Assembly: GCA_033964015.1 (NCBI GenBank)
Contig: CM066914.1
Location: 12,949,831-13,013,830 of the forward strand
DNA from: Scolanthus callimorphus
Taxonomy: Eukaryota; Cnidaria; Anthozoa; Actiniaria; Edwardsiidae
Length of the DNA stretch: 64,000 nt
Direction: 5' to 3'
Translations under genes and position numbers: made by a program
Notes under the pieces: model-generated
The model's database searches: none
The model's input: the letters and a program-made list of their open reading frames with translations, nothing else
Told to the model about the DNA's origin: nothing
Part shown: piece by piece, positions 11,510 through 22,286 of the stretch
How the letters are laid out: every line of letters begins with the position of its first letter
Position numbering within the stretch: position 1 is the first letter of the stretch

Positions 11510-12957
11510 AACCTGATGATGTTTAGCGGGCTTCGAGTGCGTTAGTTCGAGATGATTTTTGAACTGTCCGTGCTCCAAGTCTCCCTCTAATTTAAAAAAA
11601 TAAGGAAATAGCTGAGCTAATGCCCGTGAAAATGGTGGTGTTAACATTCCAGGGAATTAATTAGTAAAAGACAGCGCGGTATGAGAACAAAAACCAAAAA
11701 GTCAAAAACATTTTCCATTAGAAAAGACATACAAGGATTTGAATTGTACGTTTCTGTAAAAATAGATGTTGAACGTACCGATGGAAGTGCCCATCTAAAG
11801 CCCAGATCAGAATATCGCTAATTTAAGGAGAAAGTAGTTTTCTTTTCATGGCAATTGAAAACAGTCTGTTGCTTGGACATCTGAGTACAACATTTGCAAG
11901 TTGCAGTATTATACTAGGCGAAATAATATCCAAAAAAGTGGCTTCAAGTTTAGTTGCTACATGAAGGAGAGAAAAATAGTTAGTTAATTTTATTTTGGCT
12001 ATACGGAAGACTACACCCGTTACTCTCCGAAAAAAATAAATTGCATTTAAAACTAGACTGGAAATTGTCTTTGTAATTAGACAGTTTTCTTCTGTTTCAC
12101 CCGGTTTTCCTATTTTCTCCTCTTAAAATTCCAATTTTACTTTTTATTGTAATTTAGTCTATTTTAAGCCACACCAACGCTTGATGGCATCAAACAGCAT
12201 TGATCAAAAGGGCTTTTAATTTAGAAAATGGTTTTCTTTCAACTTCACTGATTTCACAAATTTCGCTACTGTCTGTTATATCAGATGGAAAGATTGTACT
12301 GTGTGTGTAACACGCTAGGGGCATTGTATATTTGTTGGAAGCCTTTTGGATTACAGACCTCACCGGATACTTTCCACGGCATGTTATTAGGTGTTTCCCT
12401 AAGTTCTTATAGTATTTATTTCTTCATAATATCAATTGTTTGTTAATTAGCTTATTTTGTATTCCGACACTTATTTGCTAACCGAGGAAAGAAATTCGTT
12501 TGGCTAATTCGTCGATGGTGCCGGGAGCAGCAATAACCGGTCTATCTACACGCAGCAGTCCTCAAGTTTGTCAAGTCTTTTTGGAGTAATGCTTGCAGCT
12601 TATTGTATGTTTTTTTTTCTGTGAGTGAATATAAGAATCTATGGCGGAGGCGATTCAGTCTTGCTGGAATACAATTTTAGTTTCCACCTGCTCCGGTCTC
12701 TCTCATCTTGTCACATCAATCCCTGCGGTCAGCGTCCATTAGCTCGCCCTGCCCTCACAGACCTCCCAAGACATCAGCCGAGAACACGCATAAAAGCGTC
12801 GGACGTGCTTGTAAATCAAAATATCGCGAACCTGACAAAACATCAATAAAGAAAAAATGGATTTTTTATCGCTCTTCGGCTTTATCTCCCGCAAGGAACT
12901 TGACAAGTGATGACAAGCTTCGCCAAAAGACGATCCTGGTCTACGCTAAAAACTCCC

Positions 12958-13399
12958 GACTCCCATATTTTTGACCGGGGATGATCGTCGGAAATTTTCA
13001 GTTTCACCCCTAAAAGATACCAAACATGGCGGGCCATAGCGTGGCTCAAAAAAAAGTATTACCCTAAAAGATACCCTAAAAGATGAGGTCTTCTGTGCCA
13101 AGTAGGCGCGAAGGACACAGGTAACAGGGGAAAAATACCCATGAAGACATTTCCGTGTTTGTTTCTAAAATTCATCGTCTTCTCATCGAATAATCTCTCT
13201 TTCTTACACGGTTTTTAGAAGCACCATCATGAGAAAAAGCAATTTGGACACAGTTTCGGCCCTAAAAGATACCATTCTGCCTAAAATTTATTGAAGATCA
13301 AGATCACCCCTAAAAGAGACCAAACCAACGTGATTTTAACCCCTAAAAGATACGACGATCATCCCCGGTCAAAAAATATGGGAGTCCCCCCCCCCCGGG
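12958..13399. mobile_element. Inverted-repeat element with 11-bp target duplication
   Basis: Left ACTCCCATATTTTTGACCGG and right CCGGTCAAAAAATATGGGAG are inverted copies and continue into GGATGATCGTCG. The interior repeats the phrase CCCTAAAAGATACC many times. TAAAAACTCCC stands on both sides (12947-12957 and 13400-13410), read here as an 11-bp target duplication. The right tip has an extra C run. The same family is cut by the window edge at about 63947-64000. Confidence 0.65.
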
Positions 13400-13886
13400 T
13401 AAAAACTCCCTAAGTGTGCATGGCCGCCGGCTTTCACTGCAAATAACAAGAAAAATACATTAACCGACATTAGAGTTTTGCCACAAGAATATTCTACTGA
13501 TAACAATCACGGGGATTTGCAAGCCTCTGAATAAAAGATGAAGGTTTAAAGGGAGGTACAAATGTACTTCGAGAAACCTTTTAGGCTTTTTTAAATTAAG
13601 ATCAATTAGTATGGTCGTGTGTGGCTTTCCAATATCATGATACTGCTTAGGAAATTAGGAGAAACAACAGTTTAAAAATATATCCAAGATGGTAATTCTT
13701 TGAATTATTTGAATTGAGGTTCTTGTGCTGTAGCCTAGAACAAGAGAATACTTCGTTGTATTTTGCCTAGATATAATGCAACTCTTTTTTTTTTTAAGCG
13801 AAAACTGTCCAGAAGTGTTGTCGCGGAGTGCATTATATCAAGATGTATTTGCTCCCTGGTTTACTTCTACAGTTACTCGCTGGAAT

Positions 13887-14240
13887 CTTCCCTGCGAGCA
13901 GAGGCTACTTTTTATCTCCCTGCATTTTCTTTTACTTTTAATGTTTTCTTGTGTTTTTCAACTACGTAAAAGTAGCCTCTGCACACAAATGTCATTTCTC
14001 TGTCGCGCATGTGTGAGAAAATGGTGTGAGCTTGGAAAAACTGGTCAATCAAGTTTGCGCGTGAGCAAGAAAATAGGCAATTTATCTGCTCTACAACTTA
14101 CACAAAATCACTTTTTGTTGCATTTAGATGGCTGGTTTACTCAATTTAAAGGCTCTTAAACATTGCGCCGATACTCATTCTAAAGTTTGCCTTTGTCAAT
14201 TCGCTGGGGATCGTTTTATTTTCTATAGAAATTTCTAAGG
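13887..14240. mobile_element. MITE, CTTCCCTGCGAGCAGAGGC family, partial copy
   Basis: Begins with CTTCCCTGCGAGCAGAGGC and contains AAAAGTAGCCTCTGCACAC and TTATTTTCTATAGAAATTT, all shared in reverse orientation with the fuller copy at 38382-38846. The distal terminus is missing or diverged, so the end is approximate. Confidence 0.55.
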
Positions 14241-15039
14241 CGGTTGCATTGAATTGGGGCCACAACATGAAGTTACTTTTTATATGGGGGTAAGAATTTT
14301 TGGCTACCATATGTCAACAAATTTTGACAGCGGGCTTAAAGGTAAAAAATGCCTAGCTACGCCCAGCTGTCCGATGTCTAGTGGATAGATATCATGGCAA
14401 AGGTTCTTGTTCGGCATGTTCGTTTCGCCTAGAGACAAATCATACTCTAGACGGTTCCCCCTGTTGTTTGCTCAGCGACGATACGAATCAGACGTCTGTC
14501 CGAATACGTTCTGTAGAGGCACAGTGGCAAAACTATCAACCCCAAAATCTCGCCAATCAGTCAACAATGGCCCAAAGCAGTAATTGTTTACATAAGCATA
14601 ACATTTGTGTGGGATAAACCAACAATGGGTCGGATTATCGCAGCTAATATTTAGGTAGTTTGGTATAAGTTGGGAAATTTTTAGGATTCCGATGTCGAAC
14701 ATTCCATGCTATTTAGTGAACACCTGTTTTTCACAGCAGGACCGTGGATTAATCGAAACAAATGTATGTTTTTCAAATAAATATTCGTCTCATTTTCAAA
14801 CTCAGAAAGCGGGGGAAAAAACGTACGCAAATTCTCCAGCGTTGCATGATCGAAAGTCACTTACCACCGTATGCATTGCTACGCGACCTCAAAATTCACG
14901 GTTGCGATTGGCGATTCTCAGCAAAGGAATTGTAATGTCAATTTTCTTGAGCCAGAAAGTTAATAATTCTAGGCCAGAAAGCCAAAGGATAGCTTACAAT
15001 AAATTTAGTTGATTTTGCAATCAATGTCAAACCCACTGA

Positions 15040-15270
15040 AGCCCCATTTACACGACAGGAATTTTTTGACACGGCTCGGATAAAAAGCAGTACGGGTACC
15101 AAATTTAATGGCACGGCTCGGGTATATTTGCGCTGTGTAAATGACTTTGCCGTACTGAATTTTCACAGAGCCGGACCTAAATTTATCCGTGCCGGGACTA
15201 CGTGGCGAGGTAGTCCAAGAACCATTTTTATCCGAGCCGTGCGAAATATTTCTGTCGTGTAAATGGGGCT
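15040..15270. mobile_element. MITE with AGCCCCATTTACACG ends and TGA duplication
   Basis: Roughly 45-bp inverted ends: AGCCCCATTTACACGACAGG on the left and CTGTCGTGTAAATGGGGCT on the right, each followed inward by copies of ACACGGCTCGGATAAAAA. TGA stands on both sides (15037-15039, 15271-15273). No coding capacity. Confidence 0.75.
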
Positions 15271-17249
15271 TGAGTAGCCGAATCCAACGTTTTGGTTTGA
15301 TTGACGGCTAAAAATCGCCCATCGCAACAGTGAACTTTGAGGTCGCGTAGCAATGCATACAGTGGTAATATTCACAGCCATTCCGTATCCTGGTTTTGAA
15401 GCGCCGGAAATTCCGATGCCATCACCACGCGTTTATCGTTTAACTTCGTTGTTTCTCCAATTAGGGGATTCGCAGCCTTTTTGGCAGCCAGCTATCAGGT
15501 CTGATGTCCAACTTGAATCGCACGCGAGGAAAAGGTTGCAGCCATAAGGCAAAAAGTGCAAGATTTCCGATTTCAATTTCCATGCTTTCCCTGTGGTAGT
15601 AACGCAGCGGAGGGCACTTATACTGGGATTTTATTCTCCGGTTCTGTTACTGGAATCGCATCTAATCATTTTAGTGAAGAGGGGTAGTCACTTGAGATCC
15701 TCAGTCTTGACTGAAAATGCAAAAAAGATGCAAAAAGGACAGTTTCACATAAACATTTTACTGAAACTGACAGCGATCGTTTCTGGTATAACTTGGTTTT
15801 GGATTTTCCGTGAATATTTTTATTTTTTTGGTCATCAAATCTGTCGGTACGCCAAAAGAGAATAGAAGATTGAAACCGAAAAAAAAATTGAAAATATATA
15901 AACAACCCGACAGAGATAACCCGTCTATTTTCCAATGTCGAGCCGCTGGGGAGTATTTACTTTTTAACGACTCTCTGTTAAACACCAGAGACTATGGACT
16001 ATATACATTCGTTAGTTCTACTTTGCTTTCTCTTTGAAACTCAAGGAAACAGTGGTCTAGAATGGGCCACGGCCCAGCCGACACTGGCCTCCCGGCAAAC
16101 AGACGGCGGCGGCGGTATTAAATCGCGATCAGATAACACGGGACGTTTATCATCATCACAATAAAACTAATCTACAATCGAAGCGTGTTTTCACCCACTT
16201 AGCGCTTTCTTCGCCTGCTTCCTCAAACACTAAATCACTCAGCACTTGAAAATCGCTTAGTAAGCATTGCTCTCCCTTACTCTGAGTCATCAACTAAATT
16301 GAGTAAAAGCGCGCGCTGTATTTGGAATTGGAGTGTAAAATTTTGATTTTGGTTTAAGCTACCGCTGTTCTCTTCCCTATCGCTTGCTGTGAATGATTGT
16401 GGAGATTCCCACGAGGCACGATTGGATTTGCCAGTGCCGGATTCTCGGCTCGGTCGGGAATCCCAAAATACTCTCTCCCAGAGTGTTTTCATATGCAAAC
16501 GAGTTGTGTTGTTAATGAGGTCAACTCTGACATGTGTTTACATTATTGAACAATAGAAAGTGGCGCTTATCTGTTGAAGTGTTTTAATCAAGACAGATTT
16601 CTGGATTCAAATTGCTCCCGTCTAGGTCTCGTATGCTTCTCATAACAATCAGCACTGCAAATCAAAGCTAATAAACAAGAGAAATGAAACCACAACACAA
16701 CTAATCTGCAAGCTCTTATTCCCAAAGACACGTGACTCGAAAAGCCATTCGAGTGCATCGCGAATCAACATCGACCTTTCGTTCTCGAAGTGGAATTTGT
16801 GATTGTTGACAACAGAGCCGAAGGAGAGGGCTTTGCGACTCGGATATTGGGTGGTGGATGGCGTGTCATGTAGAGAACCAGCGGGGTTGACTAACACTGA
16901 ATAAGAAGCAAATCACGCAATCCATAAACGCGGCCTATCGGCGGACTGTGCGAGTTTCAAGCCACAGCATTGGATGACGAACAGGGTTGTGTTCTATTAT
17001 ACTGAAGCTAAGTATATGGCAAAGACTCAGACTGTAGCTAAATCCTTCTGTAATCTCTTAGGTTCCGGGCGCTATCTTTGCAGCCTTAGTACAGTCGGCT
17101 AGCAAGGCTCCCAGCACGCATCCAATTCCAACCCGAGCCTTGTCCGAGGGCAGTCATGTTGTGTACAAGCTGGAATAACTTCACGGAAATAACGCGCCGT
17201 AACCCTACGAGGACGAATAGTTGTTTGTGACGCTGACTAGAGTTGTCAG

Positions 17250-18791
17250 ATGGTGTCTTTGCGGCGGCTTTTAGTTTCAATATTATGGAAGATTCACAAG
17301 ACCAAATGGCTATTCTTACTGATATGTCTACTTCTAACGTACGTGGCTGTGTTTTTATTACAAGCCAGCATCAGACTTCTCACAACACCGTTAGCTAAAT
17401 TGCCTCAGGAGACATTAGCGTCTGCTTCCGAATCATTTAATGACGAACCAGCGAAAGGAGTTAACCAGAAAAATTACAAGTTAGCGTGGCTTGGCAAAAG
17501 CGATTCGTATTTCACGAGTAATGACCAACAACAAGAAAAGGATTCCTACATCAAAGAAGACACACGGAGAAATAAATTACCCGGTACAAATATTCAGCGC
17601 GTTGATAACCAATCCCCAAACAAACCTACGCGATCTTCTAAACGAAATTATATATTTGTTTTCCGATATTACGAGCAACTGGGGAGGGCAACAAACAATT
17701 TGCTAGAGCTTGCCTCCTGGGCCAAGTATAGAAACAGCATGGTGGTTTCGCCGTTTGTGAACAATTCGCGAATGTCTGGCCTACCTGGCGGCGTTAGCCA
17801 TTATTTGCGGGAAACCACTTTGCGGCGATTCGGTCCTTTGGGAGAATATTTTGATTTCGAATATCTGAATGATTTGTTGAATCGACGAGGCTATGGCACT
17901 TTGTCTACTTTCGAAGAGTTTGAAAACGACTGCAATAAACGCTTAAATGTCGTGGTGCATTTTTTGTTTTCGGATGAGGATGCAATGCTAGATGCGGCGG
18001 AATGGTATCGCAAAAGTTACAAGGAAATCAGGGCGGTATATGCCGCAGCCCGCCAGAATGGGGGATGGCTATCTTGTCCATTTGTCCGGCATTCTAGACT
18101 TCATAAACAGCTGAGGTTTAAGGTCAGTAAATATTTCTGCGTCGATCCTGAAATGATTCAAGATCCTGAAGAATTGGAAAGAAAAGTACTACGAGGACAC
18201 AGTTGTGTCGGGATAGTTCTATGGAAAGGGAATGGACGCAACCGCGCGCATTTCCCACTTCATCCAGCCATTACGCGGCCTTTGGCTCCCCCAGATGTCA
18301 AATTCAAGCCGAATCTTTACCGACAAGCAAAGCAGTTCATTCGAGAAAATCTAGGCTGGAACTTCTTAGCTTTACATGTTCGCAGCGAGCGACATTTGGT
18401 GAGGAAAGGTCTAAACATAACTTTCCGATGCGTCCGGAAGCTCGTCTCTCGAGTTAAGGAGGCTCAGAAGAGATTCGGGATCAGAAGGATATTTCTAGCA
18501 ACTGATCTTCCAGATTTTGGGTCCGATACATTTAACGGAGAACAAGAGAGAAAGGACCGTGAGAAAGTTCTACGATTCCTAATCGCTCAACTAAACCAGC
18601 CGACTTCTTACAAGCCTAACGGTGTTTACGATAATGGCGAGATTGCTATTATTGAAATGAATATCTTAGCGGCGGGGAAAAGACTTTATACTTTAGGAGG
18701 AGGGAATTTCCAGAACTGGTTGGTTAGATTGTTTCTAAAAAAGCATAAAAATAACCAGAAAAAAGTCCATAGAATGTGCGAGTTGAGCTAA
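17250..18791 (+). CDS. Intronless type II membrane glycosyltransferase, O-fucosyltransferase-like
   Basis: A 513-residue single-exon frame. A short basic cytoplasmic tail (MVSLRRLLVSILWKIHKTK) precedes one membrane segment near residues 20-40 and a lysine/serine-rich stem to about residue 130, the layout of a Golgi type II enzyme. The lumenal domain begins FVFRYYEQLGRATNNLLELA, resembling the nucleotide-sugar fold start of O-fucosyltransferase-type enzymes. It then carries FLALHVRSER (the ALHVR/HLR motif that contacts GDP-fucose in that superfamily), a beta-strand IFLATDLPDFGS and a C-terminal TLGGGNFQNWLVRLFL. I infer a GDP-sugar transferase of the GT65/GT68/plant O-FucT-like group; acceptor and exact family are not known. 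The ATG at 17250 is chosen because it gives the tail-membrane-stem order. Lack of introns is unusual next to its neighbours. Confidence 0.75.
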   Translation: MVSLRRLLVSILWKIHKTKWLFLLICLLLTYVAVFLLQASIRLLTTPLAKLPQETLASASESFNDEPAKGVNQKNYKLAWLGKSDSYFTSNDQQQEKDSYIKEDTRRNKLPGTNIQRVDNQSPNKPTRSSKRNYIFVFRYYEQLGRATNNLLELASWAKYRNSMVVSPFVNNSRMSGLPGGVSHYLRETTLRRFGPLGEYFDFEYLNDLLNRRGYGTLSTFEEFENDCNKRLNVVVHFLFSDEDAMLDAAEWYRKSYKEIRAVYAAARQNGGWLSCPFVRHSRLHKQLRFKVSKYFCVDPEMIQDPEELERKVLRGHSCVGIVLWKGNGRNRAHFPLHPAITRPLAPPDVKFKPNLYRQAKQFIRENLGWNFLALHVRSERHLVRKGLNITFRCVRKLVSRVKEAQKRFGIRRIFLATDLPDFGSDTFNGEQERKDREKVLRFLIAQLNQPTSYKPNGVYDNGEIAIIEMNILAAGKRLYTLGGGNFQNWLVRLFLKKHKNNQKKVHRMCELS

Positions 18792-19910
18792 TATCAGGCA
18801 GGCAGTTTATGCTCGGGCTTTGATAAGAGCTTTACGGGTGGTTTACGAGGGAAGCTTCACTTGTGATGGCTATTTTTGTCATACCACGTTAGATTGAAAA
18901 TAATATTGATGCTATGGGTGAAATATTTCCTTCTAACCACAATTACATCCATCTTTCTTTGCATTATCATTTATTAAACACGCTACGCCAAGATTTCATT
19001 ATGCTCAAACCCCAAAACAAGGCGCACTTTGAAATATTAAGGCCTTTTTGGATTTGATGTGCTGAAAATGATAAGCAGTAAGTTCTAAGGCTTATCACTC
19101 ATGCATGTCTTCCGTTTTTGATATAAAATTGTTCACAACTAACCATACTTTCACAATTGTGCCATTAGAAGAGACCCCCGCTATAAAGCAAAAATACAGA
19201 ATGCTGAAGAGCCAAAGAACCGCCCTATATTTTACCACCTTTTCAATATTGCACGTAGACTTCTAGTCACTTAAGAAGATAAAATACTTTTTAACTAAAA
19301 ATGAAAACGAAACACTAAATTGAAAAAGTAAATGGAAGATATTTATATCCTTAATTCTAGACTTCTTCTTGGAACAAAAGATATAAAGCCATCACGTTAA
19401 TACAACCGCAAAATCTATTTATTTAGTTAGTATTTAAATTCAATTTCTAGTGCGTTGACAAAATGTGTATAAGAATAAGACATTTATTAAAATTTCCCTT
19501 TTCTAACTAATCTGTTATTCACTGGTTTATTGCAAAAGCTTGTGTGTGACATTTTTCTCCCATCCTTTATCGTACACTACGCTTTTATAAGGGGTAATTT
19601 CCAGGGAGGGATTCATTGAAAATAATGGTGTATTTGAGGCGGAGTTTCATTTCTAGATGAAGAATTATTAAGAAAGAGTATTTTTTTTCTATAAAATTTC
19701 TCTGCGCACTAACTGCATAAAAATGCACTAGTATCGCGAAAAGGTGACACACAGTCTAGGTTCATGAGAAATAAACGAGATGGTATAAAGGATTTTTCAA
19801 AAATAAAATTGACACGAAAAGAAATCATGCAGCCACAAAAATGAACATGGTGGCGTTTATTTTATAGTAGACTGCTTGCAGTCCTTTTTAATGTGCAAAC
19901 AGTGCCGCGG

Positions 19911-20169
19911 CAGGGGCGTAGCCAGCACTTATGAGAGGGGGGGTTCCAAAATGTGTTTTTTTGCGTTCTCGCCACAGGAAACACAGCCAAAAATATTGAT
20001 CTCGGGGAAAAACTAGCGTTTGAAGAAATTGCTACATTTTATTGGAGCTTTTATTTGTTGTCTATTAAATATTTACAATTTTAGTAGTAAGTCGGTCCAG
20101 AACAGAGGCGAGGGGGGGTTCCGCTGCGGGAGAGGGGGGGTTCCGGAACCCCCCCTGGCTACGCCCCTG
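19911..20169. mobile_element. MITE, CAGGGGCGTAGCCAG family, copy 1
   Basis: Starts CAGGGGCGTAGCCAGCACTT and ends CTGGCTACGCCCCTG, with runs of G near the left end and C near the right end. CGCGG flanks both sides (19906-19910 and 20170-20174): a 5-bp target duplication. Copies 2 and 3 are at 57537-57792 and 37570-37733. Confidence 0.8.
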
Positions 20170-20987
20170 CGCGGATCCAGAGCACAAAAACGATGAGGAC
20201 TTTATTGTGATAGTAAGACACACATGACCGAGGTCTGCATATTATTTGCCCGTATATCAGTCTTCGAAGGAGTGACGAAAGCATGGGTCCACTCATCACT
20301 CCTGTTTTCAGGCGTCACACGAATACGCTACGGTATCGTTTTCAAAAAGTTGCGTTTTCGGTCATCGCTTTCATCGTATACGTGTGGACTATAGCCGCAT
20401 CCGTTATACTGTTTGGAGGACAGCCTATCTATCACTCATTTCTCAGCTTGATTTTCATTGCAAGCCTCAAAGAAATCCACTAATTCATCAAAGACCAAGC
20501 AACTGACATTTGTTCCAAGGATGCTGGTACCACGCCAAGCCCGACATGCCTGGATGCACGAGGGTCAAGTACAAACCGCAATGCAACGTTATTCCAACCA
20601 AGCCCCGTGGGTAATTTGGGCGGGTTTTTTTTTCAATAAAGATTGTACTCCGTGAACAATATTTCTGTGTTATGTGTGAGTATGAGTGACTGATCCCACG
20701 GAGTTGCAGCAAAATTTGCAGACCTTCAAGCCCGATTAATTCTTGATCTCCAAAACCTCGTCCCAGTTTTCATTACGCGGAAAGTGTGATGTTAGAAAAA
20801 GGCACTCGGCGCGGGCTATATCACATAATTTCAAGGACCAAACGTCTAAACAACATAGACCGCATGTGTTTTAACCAAAAACATGGATCGCACCACTGGC
20901 GGCGATCCTGTTTCAAATTGGAAATCGAGAATTAGGTAAGTAAATCATTGTTCTAGATGGTGTGCATTACACCACCTATGCAATCAG

Positions 20988-21059
20988 GGTTCCCGAGAGA
21001 GAGCAACGTAACTCGACGTAACGCGCGCAAAATGCATGATAGAATTGTACTATGAATTT
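20988..21059 (+). repeat. 72-bp direct repeat, first copy
   Basis: Starts GGTTCCCGAGAGAGAGCAAC and ends GTACTATGAATTT. The identical 72 bp recurs at 21569-21640. The bases after the first copy also contain two copies of ATTTCCACTTTGTTATAC. Confidence 0.85.
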
Positions 21060-21458
21060 CCACTTTGTTATACGCAAAGCTACCAATACGCAACTGTGTT
21101 TCTAAAATTTCCACTTTGTTATACTTTTTCTGATGTTTTTCTGCTGATGATGTCTATCAGTCTATCTCTTGCGTACCTTACAAAACAGTCCTAGCTACGC
21201 CCCTTACTGTATTGCCACCGGTACTCTTATCCTCAATTACGCGAAAACAGGGCGTAGAAAGCATTTGTCAAAGGGGAATGAGGATATCGGGTATCGAAAT
21301 TTTATTTCGGCTCTTGTCTATTACGTCTGCTTGTTACAATATCATGTTACAATCATTGCAGCACACGTGCAGAATTAATGATTTGAAATGCTTGTTGTTC
21401 CTATTAAAACTCTCCACTTCCTGCTAACGTCTGATTAATTCCACAGACTGTCAAACTC

Positions 21459-21561
21459 AATAGACCTCCTCGGGCTTGTATTGGGCGTAATGTTTCTTCA
21501 AATGAATGCCATTATTCAAATGAAATGGGAAAACATTACGCCCAAACCGAGAAGGTCTATT
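21459..21561. mobile_element. Hairpin MITE, AATAGACC family, copy 1
   Basis: AATAGACCTCCTCGG at the left and CCGAGAAGGTCTATT at the right, with inner arms TTGGGCGTAATGTTT and AAACATTACGCCCAA. A relative with the same tips is at 26324-26525. Confidence 0.65.
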
Positions 21562-21568
21562 TGGATAT

Positions 21569-21640
21569 GGTTCCCGAGAGAGAGCAACGTAACTCGACGT
21601 AACGCGCGCAAAATGCATGATAGAATTGTACTATGAATTT
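21569..21640 (+). repeat. 72-bp direct repeat, second copy
   Basis: Exact repeat of 20988-21059 in the same orientation. The distance between copies is 581 bp and the hairpin element at 21459-21561 lies between them. Confidence 0.85.
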
Positions 21641-22286
21641 TCCGGTGCGTCTGTACGAGGGACGTTTCTCATTGGCTCAGATTTTCCCGCCATTTTTGGC
21701 GCACGCGTGGGGACACAGGAACATAATGTTTTGCTAAGCTACAATTTCAATATTATAAAGTGTACTTTTTCTTTTTCTGTGAGAACAATTGAAATGTTTC
21801 AGCCACTTTTGAAATAATATCAGGTAGGTGCAACGTCTACTTTGATATTCATACGTATGCAATTTTAAAATCTTTCCGCAGCGAAACGTTTTTGTCATAA
21901 AGTGAAACGGGTACCCTGTGTCCGATGGGCGTGACAAATAATTTTGCAGCCCATAAATGTATATGCTAATGCGGTAAGGTAAAACTCAATCCGTTAAAAT
22001 ATCATGGAATTTGGACCGATCATTTGGTCTAAAACTGATTTATGTGATACGTAGTCATAGAACAACTAATGGTGTTATTTTGAATGTTTCTTACCGTATT
22101 AGATAAACACAACAAACCAATCACAACACCCATCAGACACAGGGTCCTTATATCCCTTTCAATCGCATCCAGGTGTATCTCTCTTCGTTTGGCATGTGTT
22201 AAGAGCAGCGCACAGTTCGTTTGACCATTATGCGCGTCGATACAGACATTCCCGCACTTACTGCCTCATTGCAAGTATTTTTCCCT

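Larger units (their letters stand above)
11510..17249. other. Intergenic, repeat-rich, no gene recognised
   Basis: Between the hyccin 3' end and the glycosyltransferase I see no exon set with conserved protein features. It contains the elements at 12958-13399, 13887-14240 and 15040-15270. Open frames at 13776-14159 and 15163-15381 lie wholly or largely in those elements. The rest (11.5-12.9, 14.3-15.0, 15.3-17.2 kb) shows nothing I can name; the last few hundred bases presumably hold the glycosyltransferase promoter. Confidence 0.5.
18792..22286. other. Intergenic, repeats, no gene recognised
   Basis: Lies between the glycosyltransferase stop and the STRAD stop codon. It contains the CAGGGGCG element (19911-20169), two exact 72-bp direct repeats (20988-21059 and 21569-21640) and a hairpin element (21459-21561). 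AT-rich 18.8-19.9 kb shows nothing I can name. Confidence 0.5.

Noticed and set aside
13776..14159. 127-codon open frame as a gene
   Set aside because: It lies in a MITE copy shared in reverse orientation with 38382-38846 and has no protein-like features.
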